From positions 1 to 21,160 of the forward strand of contig SSSX01000222.1 in the NCBI GenBank assembly GCA_015657735.1: a DNA stretch of 21,160 bases, in the 5' to 3' direction. Within the stretch, counting starts at the first letter, position 1. Every line of letters begins with the position of its first letter. The position numbers were made by a program, and so were the translations under genes. Origin of the DNA: Zoogloeaceae bacterium. Its GTDB lineage: Bacteria > Pseudomonadota > Gammaproteobacteria > Burkholderiales > Rhodocyclaceae. Below the pieces are notes generated by a model that searched no databases, had not been told where the DNA came from, and saw only the letters and a list, made by a program, of their open reading frames with translations. Of the stretch, positions 14,572-21,160 are shown piece after piece.

Positions 14572-15735
14572 ATGCCGGGCAGTTTTTTGAACCTCGTCCT
14601 GCGCAACGCCTGGCAGCATCGCCTGCGTTCGGGGCTGACGGTGCTCGGCATGATCGTCGCGATCCTGGCCTTCGGCCTGCTCGGCACGGTGGTCGATGCG
14701 TGGTACGCCGGTGCCGACGGGGCGGCGGCGAACCGGCTGATCGTGCGCAGTTCGATCTCGCTGGTCTTCCCGCTGCCGCAGACCTACAAGGAGCGCATCC
14801 GCGCTGTCGATGGGGTGCGCGACCTGAGCTGGGCCAACTGGTTTGGCGGCATCTACAAAGAGCCGAAGAACTTTTTCGCGCAGTTTGCGGTGGACGGGGA
14901 AAGTTACTTCCGCCTCTATCCCGAATTCGTCGTCGGGGAAGGGGCGATGCGCGATTTCCTGCGCGACCGCAAGGGCTGCGTGGTCGGCCGCAAGCTGGCC
15001 GAGACCCACGGCCTGCGCGTCGGCGACACGCTGACGCTGAAGGGGACGATCTACCCCGGCAGCTGGGATTTCGTGATCCGCGCGATCTACGACGGTGCGC
15101 GCAAGGGCACCGACCAGTCGCAGATGTTCTTCCACTGGGCGTACCTGAACGAAACCGTCAAGGCGCGGATGCCGGGCCGGGCCAACAATGTCGGCGTGTT
15201 CATCGCCGAGGTGGACAGCGCCGATCGAGTCGCGACGGTGTCGCGGGCCATCGACCGCGAATTCGCCAACTCCCGCGCCGAAACCCTCACCGAGACCGAA
15301 AAGGCCTTCGCGCTGGGTTTCATCGCGATGACCGAGGCCATCGTCGTGGCGATCCGCATCGTGTCCTATCTGGTGATCTTCATCATCATGGCGGTGATGG
15401 CCAACACGATGGCGATGACCGCCCGCGAGCGCACCGCCGAATACGCGACGCTGCGGGCGCTGGGTTTTCCGCCGGGCTTCGTCGCCGCGCTGATCTGCGG
15501 CGAGAGCCTGCTGCTGGCGGGCGTCGGCGGCCTCGCCGGCATCGTGCTGACCTTCCCGGTGGCGGCGGCCTTTGCGGCGCGGATGGGCACGCTGTTTCCG
15601 GTGTTCAACGTATCCGGCGCAACCGTGCTGCTGCAGGCCGGCAGCGCGCTCGTCGTGGGCGTGGTTGCGGCGCTGTTGCCGATGCGGCGGGTCGCGCGGC
15701 TGTCGATCGTCGACGGCCTGCGGGCGGTGGCATGA
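14572..15735 (+). CDS. FtsX-like ABC transporter permease, first of a pair
   Basis: 387-residue MacB/FtsX-type permease. One N-terminal membrane helix lies at about 22-44, followed by a periplasmic domain of about 210 residues (MacB_PCD-like) and three C-terminal helices at about 260-385 that include the FtsX signature TAEYATLRALGFPPGF. The start ATG at 14572 gives the usual short cytoplasmic N-terminus before the first helix; GAGG lies just upstream, rather close. The stop overlaps the second permease start as ATGA. The two permeases, the separate ATPase and the adaptor resemble DevBCA or LolCDE-like exporters rather than a fused MacB. The substrate is unknown. Confidence 0.92.
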   Translation: MPGSFLNLVLRNAWQHRLRSGLTVLGMIVAILAFGLLGTVVDAWYAGADGAAANRLIVRSSISLVFPLPQTYKERIRAVDGVRDLSWANWFGGIYKEPKNFFAQFAVDGESYFRLYPEFVVGEGAMRDFLRDRKGCVVGRKLAETHGLRVGDTLTLKGTIYPGSWDFVIRAIYDGARKGTDQSQMFFHWAYLNETVKARMPGRANNVGVFIAEVDSADRVATVSRAIDREFANSRAETLTETEKAFALGFIAMTEAIVVAIRIVSYLVIFIIMAVMANTMAMTARERTAEYATLRALGFPPGFVAALICGESLLLAGVGGLAGIVLTFPVAAAFAARMGTLFPVFNVSGATVLLQAGSALVVGVVAALLPMRRVARLSIVDGLRAVA

Positions 15736-16901
15736 GGGTCATTCCGCTTTCCTACAGCCTGCGCAATCTGTGGGCGCGGCGGCTGACCACGGCGCTGACG
15801 GCCGGCGGCATGGCGCTGGTGGTGTTCGTCTTCGCGGCGGTGCTGATGCTCGACCAGGGGCTGCGGGAGACGCTGGTCGATACCGGCCAGCCCGACAACG
15901 CGGTGGTGATCCGCAAGGGTTCCGAAACCGAGGTGCAGAGCAGCATCGAGCGCAATCAGGCGGCGCTGATCGAGAGCCTGCCGCAGATCGCGCGCGGCGC
16001 CGGCGGGGCGCCCCTGGTGTCGAAGGAAACCGTGGTGCTGATCACCCTCGCCAAGCGCGACGCCGACAAGCCGGCCAACGTGATCATCCGCGGCGTCGGC
16101 GCGGCGGGGCTGGCGCTCCGGCCGCAACTGCGGGTGGTGGAAGGGCGGATGTTCCGCGCCGGGTCGAACGAGATCGTCGTCGGCAGCAGCATCGCCGCGC
16201 GCTTCCAGGGCATGGGGCTGGGCGATCCGGTGCGCTTCGGCGCGCGCGAGTGGCGGGTCGTCGGCGTCTTCGATGCGGGCCGAAGCGGCTTCGATTCGGA
16301 AATCTGGGGCGACGCGGACCAGTTGCTGCAGACCTTCCGGCGCAACGCGTACTCGTCGGTGGTGTTCCGGCTGGCCGACGTGGCGCGCTTTGCCGAGGCG
16401 CGCCGCGCGCTCGAGGACGATCCGCGGCTGGCCCTGGAGGCGAAGCTGGAGCGGACGTTTTATGCCGACCAGTCGGCGATGCTGTCGAACTTCATCAGCA
16501 TCCTCGGCCTGACGCTGTCGGTGATCTTCTCGGTCGGCGCGGTAATCGGGGCGGCGATCACGATGTACGCGGCGGTCGCCAGCCGCACGGCCGAGATCGG
16601 CACGCTGCGCGCGCTGGGCTTCCGCCGCTCGAGCGTGCTCGTCGCCTTTCTCGTCGAGAGCCTGCTGCTGGCGCTGCTCGGCGGCCTTGCCGGGCTGGCG
16701 GCGGCGTCGCTGATGCAGATGATCACCATTTCGACGATGAACTGGCAGTCGTTTTCCGAACTTGCCTTCAGCTTTCGCCTGACCCCCGCGATTGTCGCCA
16801 AGACCCTGTCGTTCGCCCTCGGCATGGGGCTCGTCGGCGGCTTCATGCCGGCGGCGCGGGCGGCGCGGATGGACATCGTCCGGGCGCTGCGCGAGTCGTG
16901 A
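15732..16901 (+). CDS. FtsX-like ABC transporter permease, second of a pair
   Basis: 389-residue permease with the same architecture as its upstream neighbour: N-terminal helix at about 19-40, a periplasmic domain of about 220 residues (including a VVEGRMFRAGSNEIVVGSS-like segment typical of MacB_PCD domains), and three C-terminal helices with TAEIGTLRALGFRRSS, then a terminal AARMDIVRALRES. The two proteins are divergent paralogues that probably form the heterodimeric channel-less permease. The ATG at 15732 overlaps the previous stop (ATGA, 15732-15735). It is the last exporter gene; no clear terminator follows. Confidence 0.92.
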   Translation: MRVIPLSYSLRNLWARRLTTALTAGGMALVVFVFAAVLMLDQGLRETLVDTGQPDNAVVIRKGSETEVQSSIERNQAALIESLPQIARGAGGAPLVSKETVVLITLAKRDADKPANVIIRGVGAAGLALRPQLRVVEGRMFRAGSNEIVVGSSIAARFQGMGLGDPVRFGAREWRVVGVFDAGRSGFDSEIWGDADQLLQTFRRNAYSSVVFRLADVARFAEARRALEDDPRLALEAKLERTFYADQSAMLSNFISILGLTLSVIFSVGAVIGAAITMYAAVASRTAEIGTLRALGFRRSSVLVAFLVESLLLALLGGLAGLAAASLMQMITISTMNWQSFSELAFSFRLTPAIVAKTLSFALGMGLVGGFMPAARAARMDIVRALRES

Positions 16902-16925
16902 CCGAATGCGCGCCGGCGTGCACTT

Positions 16926-16990
16926 CCCGGCGCCGGCCGGGGCTGCCGGCGGGCGGCCGTGAACTAATCGGCAACCGGGGTGTTCCGGGG
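16926..16990 (+). other. Intergenic GC hairpin and CCGGGG direct repeat
   Basis: The 132-nt gap after the second permease holds a 6-bp hairpin, CCCGGC (16926-16931) with GCCGGG (16936-16941), and a direct repeat CCGGGG-TGTT-CCGGGG (16975-16990). No T-run follows the hairpin, so intrinsic termination is doubtful. No convincing sigma-70 promoter is seen for the next gene. Confidence 0.35.
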
Positions 16991-17033
16991 CTTCTACCCT
17001 TCGAGCGTAGGTACTCGTTGGATGAGGTAAATC

Positions 17034-17513
17034 ATGAACACCATGCTCATTACAGGTTTCGGGCTCGTCGTCCTGGCGGTCATCGCCTGGCAGTCACTGC
17101 GCGAGCGCGAACGGGATTCCCGGCAGATTCCGCCGGAGTGGGTCGTATCGATCGGCCGGATTGCCAATGAACAGGCGCTGGGGCATCACCGCGACGCGCG
17201 CCGCGGGGTGCTGCAGCTCTTCAACAGCATCAAGCGCCATCCGGGCCGCTCGCGGCTGGCCCACCACATGCATCTCCGTCTTGCCGCCTTGCTGGCGAAG
17301 GACCCGGTTTATCCGGAGGTGGTGAAGGAGATCCGCTCGGCCTGCGCGGCCGACGCGGCGGTGAGCGAACTGACGCTGTGCGTGCGACTGCGCCAGTTCC
17401 TGATCGAGGACATTCGTCAGTGCGAGGAAATCGCCGAGCACTTCGGCCAGATCAGGCGTCGCGAACAGGGAGCGGAAGCGCTGCTGATCGCCCGCTTCCA
17501 GCAAACCGCCTGA
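17034..17513 (+). CDS. Unrecognised membrane-anchored protein
   Basis: 159-residue protein I do not recognise. Residues 3-20 (MLITGFGLVVLAVIAWQ-like) form one hydrophobic helix with no obvious signal peptidase site, followed at once by the charged RERERDSRQ, so it is probably an inner-membrane anchor. The remaining 130 residues are soluble and mainly helical, with many Arg, His and Glu, two or three Cys (in SACAADAAVSELTLCV and later QCEE) and no known motif. Its real-gene status is supported by a GAGG ribosome site at 17024-17027, codon bias like its neighbours, and a strong terminator immediately after the stop. It lies downstream of the exporter with a 132-nt gap, so co-transcription is possible but uncertain. 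Confidence 0.75.
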   Translation: MNTMLITGFGLVVLAVIAWQSLRERERDSRQIPPEWVVSIGRIANEQALGHHRDARRGVLQLFNSIKRHPGRSRLAHHMHLRLAALLAKDPVYPEVVKEIRSACAADAAVSELTLCVRLRQFLIEDIRQCEEIAEHFGQIRRREQGAEALLIARFQQTA

Positions 17514-17530
17514 CGGCTGCGGCCAAATCA

Positions 17531-17568
17531 CGGGGCGTCGGCGCGTGCGCCGGCGTCCCGCGTTTTTT
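17531..17568 (+). terminator. Strong intrinsic terminator between convergent genes
   Basis: Arms 17531-17544 (CGGGGCGTCGGCGC) and 17547-17560 (GCGCCGGCGTCCCG) pair along 14 positions with a few G-U wobbles, followed by CG and six Ts (17563-17568). This is a classical terminator for the plus-strand gene ending at 17513. The last Ts are shared with the panC stop codon (TTA on the plus strand, 17567-17569). For panC transcripts the hairpin also forms but lacks a good U-run. Confidence 0.85.
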
Positions 17569-18394
17569 AAATTTCGAGGTTGTCGATGAGGCGGGTGGCG
17601 CCGAGCCGGGCGGCCCCCAGCACGACCAGCGCCTCGTCGCCGCTGCGCGGCGGATGGAGGTCGCTGCGACGGCGGATCGAGATGTAGTCGGGATGCCAGC
17701 CGTGGGCGGCGAGCTCGGCGACGGCTTCTGTTTCGAGGCGCAGGAAATCGCGCTCGCCGGCGGCCACGCGCTCGCCGATCCGGCGCAGCTGACGGTTGAG
17801 CCGCGGCGCCTCGGCGCGCTCCGCCGCCGACAGGTAGCCGTTGCGGGACGACAGCGCGAGCCCGTCGTCGGCGCGGCGCGTCTCGCCGGCCACGATGTCG
17901 ATCGGCAGCGCGAACTCGCCGACCATGTTGCGGATGATCATCAGCTGCTGGTAATCCTTCTTGCCGAACAGCGCAGCCTGCGGCCGCACGATGTTGAGCA
18001 GCTTCAGCACCACGGTGGCCATGCCGCGGAAGTGGCCGGGACGCGCGGCGCCGTCGAGGATGTCGGTGTGGGCCGGATCGGGTTCGACGTGGTAGCGCTG
18101 CGGCGTGGGGTACATCTCCTTCTCGTCGGGCGCGAAAAGGTGATCGACGCCGGCTTCGCGCAGGCGCGCGCAGTCGTTCTCGAACGTGCGCGGATATTTG
18201 TCGAAATCCTCGTTCGGGCCGAATTGCAGGCGGTTCACGAAGATGCTGGCGACAACCACGTCGGCATGTTCGCGGGCCTGCCGCATCAGGGCGATATGGC
18301 CGTCGTGGAGGTTGCCCATGGTGGGCACGAAGGCGACGCGGGGAGCCGCGGCAAGGGCGGCGCGCAGGCCGGCGATGGTCGGATGAATCTGCAT
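17567..18394 (-). CDS. panC: Pantothenate synthetase
   Basis: Joins pantoate and beta-alanine with ATP to give pantothenate, the last step of vitamin B5 synthesis, in the cytoplasm. The 275-residue protein has the HIGH-like MGNLHDGH at residues 26-33, VNRLQFGPNEDFDKYPRT, the LFGKKDYQQLMIIRNM segment and the KMSKS-like GLALSSRNGYLS, all in the expected order; the length is typical. The ATG (18392-18394) is preceded by only a weak ribosome site, 11 nt after the panB stop, suggesting coupled expression. The TAA stop lies in the T-tract of the convergent terminator. Confidence 0.97.
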   Translation of the reverse strand: MQIHPTIAGLRAALAAAPRVAFVPTMGNLHDGHIALMRQAREHADVVVASIFVNRLQFGPNEDFDKYPRTFENDCARLREAGVDHLFAPDEKEMYPTPQRYHVEPDPAHTDILDGAARPGHFRGMATVVLKLLNIVRPQAALFGKKDYQQLMIIRNMVGEFALPIDIVAGETRRADDGLALSSRNGYLSAAERAEAPRLNRQLRRIGERVAAGERDFLRLETEAVAELAAHGWHPDYISIRRRSDLHPPRSGDEALVVLGAARLGATRLIDNLEI

Positions 18395-18405
18395 GGCGGA
18401 TCGGT

Positions 18406-19224
18406 TCAGTAGCTGTGTTCGGGGCCGGGGAAGCGGCTGTCGCGGACGTCGGCGACATAGCGGCTGACCGCTTCGTCGATGCTGGCCGCGCCTTCCATGA
18501 AGTTCTTGGCGAAGCGCGGGCGCTTGCCGGGGAAAACTCCGATCAGATCGTGCAGCACGAGCACCTGGCCATGGCAATCGACGCCGCCGCCGATGCCGAT
18601 GGTGGCCATCGTGGTGAGGCTGGCGGAGATGTCGGCGGCGACCGCCGACGGCACCATCTCCATGACGACCAGCGCCGCGCCGGCCTGTTCAAGCGCCAGG
18701 GCGTCGGCCTTGAGGACGGCCGCGCCGGCGTCGCTGCGGCCCTGCACGCGATAGCCGCCGAGCTGGTGCACGGCCTGCGGCGTGAGGCCGATGTGGGCGC
18801 ATACCGGTACGCCGCGCTCGACCAGGAAACGCACCGTCTCGGCCATGAAGGCGCCGCCTTCGAGTTTGACCATGTGGGCACCGGCGGCCATCAGGCGGGC
18901 GGCGTTGCGCATGGCCTGGGCCGGGCTCTCGGCGTAGCTGCCGAAAGGCATGTCGGTGACGATCAGCGGGCGGGTGCAGCCGCGGGCGACGCATTCGGTG
19001 TGGTAGACCATCTGCTCGACGGTGACCGGAAGCGTGGTCTTCTGGCCTTGCAGCACGTTGCCCAGCGAATCGCCGACGAGGATCGCATCGACGCCGCAAC
19101 GTTCGAGCAGCGCTGCAAAGCTGGCGTCGTAGCCGGTGAGCATGACGATCTTGCGGCCCTCGGCGCGCATTTTGCCGAGTTCGAACAGGGTGACGGGTTT
19201 GGTGTTGTCCTGCAGGTAAGTCAT
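18406..19224 (-). CDS. panB: 3-methyl-2-oxobutanoate hydroxymethyltransferase (ketopantoate hydroxymethyltransferase)
   Basis: Transfers a hydroxymethyl group from methylene-tetrahydrofolate to ketoisovalerate, the first committed step to pantothenate. The 272-residue TIM-barrel protein has VGDSLGNVLQG at residues 50-60 (Asp52 a metal ligand in the family), the FGSYAESP and MVKLEGG segments, and HIGLTPQAVHQLGGYRVQGR. The start ATG (19222-19224) has a strong GAGGAGG ribosome site. Use of a folate cofactor fits the nearby folK gene, although that is positional only. It is followed by panC after 11 nt. A perfect hairpin lies in its 5' region. Confidence 0.97.
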   Translation of the reverse strand: MTYLQDNTKPVTLFELGKMRAEGRKIVMLTGYDASFAALLERCGVDAILVGDSLGNVLQGQKTTLPVTVEQMVYHTECVARGCTRPLIVTDMPFGSYAESPAQAMRNAARLMAAGAHMVKLEGGAFMAETVRFLVERGVPVCAHIGLTPQAVHQLGGYRVQGRSDAGAAVLKADALALEQAGAALVVMEMVPSAVAADISASLTTMATIGIGGGVDCHGQVLVLHDLIGVFPGKRPRFAKNFMEGAASIDEAVSRYVADVRDSRFPGPEHSY

Positions 19225-19259
19225 GACGGTTCCTCCTCGCGGCGGCAGTTAACCCCAAT

Positions 19260-19276
19260 CTTGTGCGGGGCACAAG
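19260..19276 (-). promoter_or_regulatory. Perfect hairpin in the panB upstream region
   Basis: On the minus strand CTTGTGC, loop CCC, GCACAAG form a perfect 7-bp stem, 35 nt before the panB ATG. The sequence after it, ATTGGGGTTAA, has no U-run but has GGGG that could pair with the CCCC at the loop, so two mutually exclusive folds are possible. It may be a weak terminator after the kinase gene or a leader element of panB. The rest of the 91-nt gap shows no clear promoter. Confidence 0.4.
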
Positions 19277-19315
19277 AGGGCGTCGGAAGCGAAAGGTCGG
19301 GAGATGGGTGGGCGG

Positions 19316-19954
19316 TCAGCCGGCGTAGCCGAAGAATTCCCGGTAGCTGCGCATGGCCAGCAGGCGCGAGTAGAGCAGGTCGAAGTCCTCGTCCTTGTCG
19401 ACGGGGTTGAGCGACTCGGCATTGACGATGAACAGCGGCGCGGCGTCGTAGTGGTGGAAGAACGCGGCGTAGCGCTCGGCAACGCGCTGCAGGTAGGACT
19501 CGCTGATCTTGCGCTCGGATTCGACGCCGCGGCGGCGCACGCGGTCGATCAGGATGTCCGGCTGGGCCTGCAGGTAGATCACCAGGTCGGGCTTGCGGAC
19601 CGTCGGCTTGAGGCGCTCATAGAGCTGGCGATAGAGCTGCAGTTCGTCTTCGGCGAGGTTCAGTTCGGCGAACAGCGGATCCTTGTCGAGCAGGAAGTCG
19701 GAGACGACCCGGCGGAACGGGTCGTGGCCGGCGGAAAACGCCAGCAGCTGTTCGCTGCGCTGGAACAGGAAGGCGATCTGGGTCGGCAGGCCCCAGCGCT
19801 CCATGTTCTGGTAGAAACGCCCGAGAAAGGGGTTGGCCGCCGGGTTCTCGAGCAGGACGTCGGCGTTGATGCGCGCGGCGAGGCGCTTGGCGAGAGTCGT
19901 CTTGCCGGCGCCGATGGGGCCTTCGACGACGATGTAGCGCGCTTTTTCGAGCAT
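19316..19954 (-). CDS. Deoxynucleoside kinase family protein
   Basis: 212-residue deoxynucleoside kinase (dNK/dCK/dGK family), which phosphorylates deoxynucleosides for salvage. The P-loop GPIGAGKTT is at residues 12-20, followed by the family segments VVSDFLLDKDPLFAE, PDLVIYLQAQPDILIDRVRRRG with the Arg-rich lid, and a C-terminal VNAESLNPVDKDEDFDLL. The substrate base cannot be told from sequence. Genes of this type are often found between folK and panB in betaproteobacteria, as seen here. The ATG (19952-19954) follows the DUF486 stop after 15 nt, with a weak ribosome site. Confidence 0.93.
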   Translation of the reverse strand: MLEKARYIVVEGPIGAGKTTLAKRLAARINADVLLENPAANPFLGRFYQNMERWGLPTQIAFLFQRSEQLLAFSAGHDPFRRVVSDFLLDKDPLFAELNLAEDELQLYRQLYERLKPTVRKPDLVIYLQAQPDILIDRVRRRGVESERKISESYLQRVAERYAAFFHHYDAAPLFIVNAESLNPVDKDEDFDLLYSRLLAMRSYREFFGYAG

Positions 19955-19969
19955 GGAGCACTCAGCCTT

Positions 19970-20311
19970 TCAGGCGCGGAAGATGAAGTAGACGGCGCCT
20001 AGGATACACAGGCAGGCCCACAGATAGTCAAGCTTGAGCGGCTGCTGCATGTAGAAAATGGCGAAGGGCACGAAGACCGCCAGGGTGATCGCCTCCTGCA
20101 TGATCTTCAGCTGGGCGAGGTCGAGTTCCTGGGCGCCGATGCGGTTGGCCGGTACCTGCAGCAGGTATTCGAACAGCGCGATGCCCCAGCTGACGAAGGC
20201 GGCGATGTACCACGGCGAGGTGGCGTGGTTCCTGAGGTGGCCATACCAGGCGAAGGTCATGAAGACGTTGGAGGCGGTCAGCAGCAGGGCGGTCTGGACC
20301 CAGATCGGCAT
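19970..20311 (-). CDS. DUF486 (DMT-superfamily) small membrane protein
   Basis: 113-residue, very hydrophobic protein with four predicted membrane helices (about residues 5-22, 32-50, 70-88 and 92-111), matching the DUF486 family of the drug/metabolite transporter superfamily. Recognisable segments include FMTFAWYGHL, SWGIALFEYLLQVPANRIG and LKIMQEAITLAVFVPFA. Transport function is presumed but unproven; proteins of this size would act as dimers, like SMR transporters. The ATG (20309-20311) shares one base with the folK TAA stop (TAATG), so translation is probably coupled to folK. It sits between folK and the kinase gene. Confidence 0.9.
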   Translation of the reverse strand: MPIWVQTALLLTASNVFMTFAWYGHLRNHATSPWYIAAFVSWGIALFEYLLQVPANRIGAQELDLAQLKIMQEAITLAVFVPFAIFYMQQPLKLDYLWACLCILGAVYFIFRA

Positions 20312-20817
20312 TACATCGGTCCGCTGCGTTCGATGGCCTGGCCGGCGACGGCGGAGAGGAAGTCGCGCGCCGGGCCCAGGCCGGGGAGGGTCGCGTCGGC
20401 GGCGATCTCGATCAGCGGCAGCAGCACGAAGGCGCGCTGATGCATGCGCGGGTGGGGCAGGATGAGCTCGGGGGTGTGTAGCCGACTATCACCGTGGAGC
20501 AGCAGGTCGAGGTCGAGGGTGCGCGGGGCGTTGGGCACGCTGCGCACGCGGCCGTGGCGGGCTTCGATGGCGAGGAGGGCGTGGAGCAGGTCGAGCGGCG
20601 CGAGGGTCGTGTCGACGGCCACCACCGCATTGATGAAGTCGGGCTGGTTGAGCAGCCCGACCGGCGCGCTGCGATACAGCGAGGAGCGGGCGACGACGGT
20701 GATGCCGGGTAGCGCGGCGAGCTCGTCCGCTGCCGCGCGCAGGTGCCGCACCGGCTCGCCGATGTTGGCGCCCAGCGCCACGTAGGCGCGGACGCGAGGG
20801 CCTGCCGCAGCGTTCAT
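20311..20817 (-). CDS. folK: 2-amino-4-hydroxy-6-hydroxymethyldihydropteridine diphosphokinase
   Basis: Pyrophosphorylates the pterin precursor of folate with ATP. The 168-residue protein shows the expected series: YVALGANIG at residues 12-20, RSSLYRSAPVG near 44-54, QPDFINAV at 58-65, RTLDLDLL at 99-106 (metal-binding Asp pair) and PHPRMHQRAFVLLPL at 121-135. The ATG (20815-20817) overlaps the pcnB stop as ATGA, and the TAA stop overlaps the DUF486 start by one base. The pcnB-folK pairing is a widespread conserved arrangement. Confidence 0.97.
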   Translation of the reverse strand: MNAAAGPRVRAYVALGANIGEPVRHLRAAADELAALPGITVVARSSLYRSAPVGLLNQPDFINAVVAVDTTLAPLDLLHALLAIEARHGRVRSVPNAPRTLDLDLLLHGDSRLHTPELILPHPRMHQRAFVLLPLIEIAADATLPGLGPARDFLSAVAGQAIERSGPM

Positions 20818-21160
20818 GCGTCGCCGCTGTCGGACGACACCGGGCCGGCGGACGCGGGTTTGCGGCGGCGCCGGCGCTTCTTTGCGGCGCCGCTCTTGTC
20901 GGGCACCAGCATCGCCTCGCGGGCGTCCGGGTTGGCGTCGGCGAAGGCGTCCCACCAGTCGGGGAGCTCCATCGGCAGTTCGCCGGACTGGGCGCGCAGG
21001 CGCAGGAAATCCCACGCGGCGCGATAGCGCGGCTGTTCGAGCAGGCGGTACGGCGTCTTGCCGGCGCGCTTGTCGAAGCGTGGCTGCAGGGCCCAGATTT
21101 CCTTGATGTCGCCGGCGATGCGGCGGGTGATGGCGAGCTTGCCGGACTGCTTGTCGAGCA
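20814..21160 (-). CDS. pcnB: Poly(A) polymerase I, C-terminal part (cut by window edge)
   Basis: The last 115 codons of a gene that begins beyond the right edge. The visible part has KLAITRRIAGDIKEIWALQP, KTPYRLLEQPRYRAAWDFLRLR and a DWWDAF segment, matching the C-terminal RNA-binding region of PcnB-type poly(A) polymerases, followed by a basic tail KKRRRRRK and a short acidic end. The enzyme adds 3' poly(A) tails that promote RNA decay. The catalytic nucleotidyltransferase domain is not in the window, so a tRNA nucleotidyltransferase relative is not formally excluded, but the WDFLRLR-type tail and neighbouring folK favour pcnB. Confidence 0.9.
   Translation of the reverse strand, partial: LDKQSGKLAITRRIAGDIKEIWALQPRFDKRAGKTPYRLLEQPRYRAAWDFLRLRAQSGELPMELPDWWDAFADANPDAREAMLVPDKSGAAKKRRRRRKPASAGPVSSDSGDA

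Noticed and set aside
14700..16901. Apparent permease fusion of 733 codons
   Set aside because: The first part is an out-of-frame Arg/Gly-rich read of the first permease; the true second permease begins at 15732 with an ATGA overlap.
1..21160. CRISPR array, tRNA, rRNA, insertion sequence or prophage
   Set aside because: No regularly spaced repeats, cloverleaf, transposase or phage gene was recognised on either strand.

Overview
The window is a gene-dense, high-GC chromosomal segment. Gene content (yqgE-ruvX-pyrR-pyrB-pyrC, pcnB-folK-dNK-panB-panC, uppP, an HD-GYP protein) and protein style suggest a betaproteobacterium, most likely a Rhodocyclales/Zoogloeaceae relative (Azoarcus/Thauera-like). 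That assignment is by recognition only; no search was run. I see no tRNA, rRNA, CRISPR array, insertion sequence or phage gene. Most genes are housekeeping or ordinary accessory genes.

Layout. (1) 1-2529, minus strand: yqgE, ruvX, pyrR, pyrB and the start of a dihydroorotase gene, abutting or overlapping: a pyrimidine operon headed by two conserved housekeeping genes. (2) 2614-4038, plus: a class I DNA photolyase, convergent with the next block. (3) 4035-7196, minus: uppP, an alpha/beta hydrolase, a YqiA-like esterase and a SAM methyltransferase, chained by 16-, 4- and 4-nt overlaps. (4) 7359-8582, plus: a DUF3391/HD-GYP cyclic-di-GMP phosphodiesterase, divergent from uppP, then a small DUF2789 gene on the minus strand. 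(5) 8957-16901, mostly plus: an exported c-heme DUF3365 protein; a YfiM-like exported protein; an OmpR-type response regulator with its histidine kinase; and a MacA/DevB-type ABC system (adaptor, ATPase, two FtsX-like permeases). A minus-strand CBS-domain gene splits the exporter between the ATPase and the first permease. (6) 17034-17513, plus: an unrecognised membrane-anchored protein, ending at a strong terminator hairpin. (7) 17567-21160, minus: pcnB (3' end), folK, a DUF486 membrane protein, a deoxynucleoside kinase, panB and panC.

How the genes fit together. Blocks 1 and 7 feed nucleotide, folate and pantothenate/CoA synthesis. Block 3 begins with undecaprenyl-diphosphate recycling for the cell envelope, followed by three enzymes of unknown substrate. 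Block 5 reads as an envelope signalling and export module: two exported proteins, a two-component system joined by start/stop overlap, and a tripartite-type ABC exporter. Their functional linkage is inferred from adjacency and not shown.

Nothing here is demonstrably a new system. The items most worth a second look are two equally spaced TGTTGC-N7-GCAACA inverted repeats inside the hydrolase gene, the CBS gene splitting the exporter operon, an ATTAG-N6-CTAAT palindrome in front of the heme-protein gene, and the unrecognised gene at 17034.
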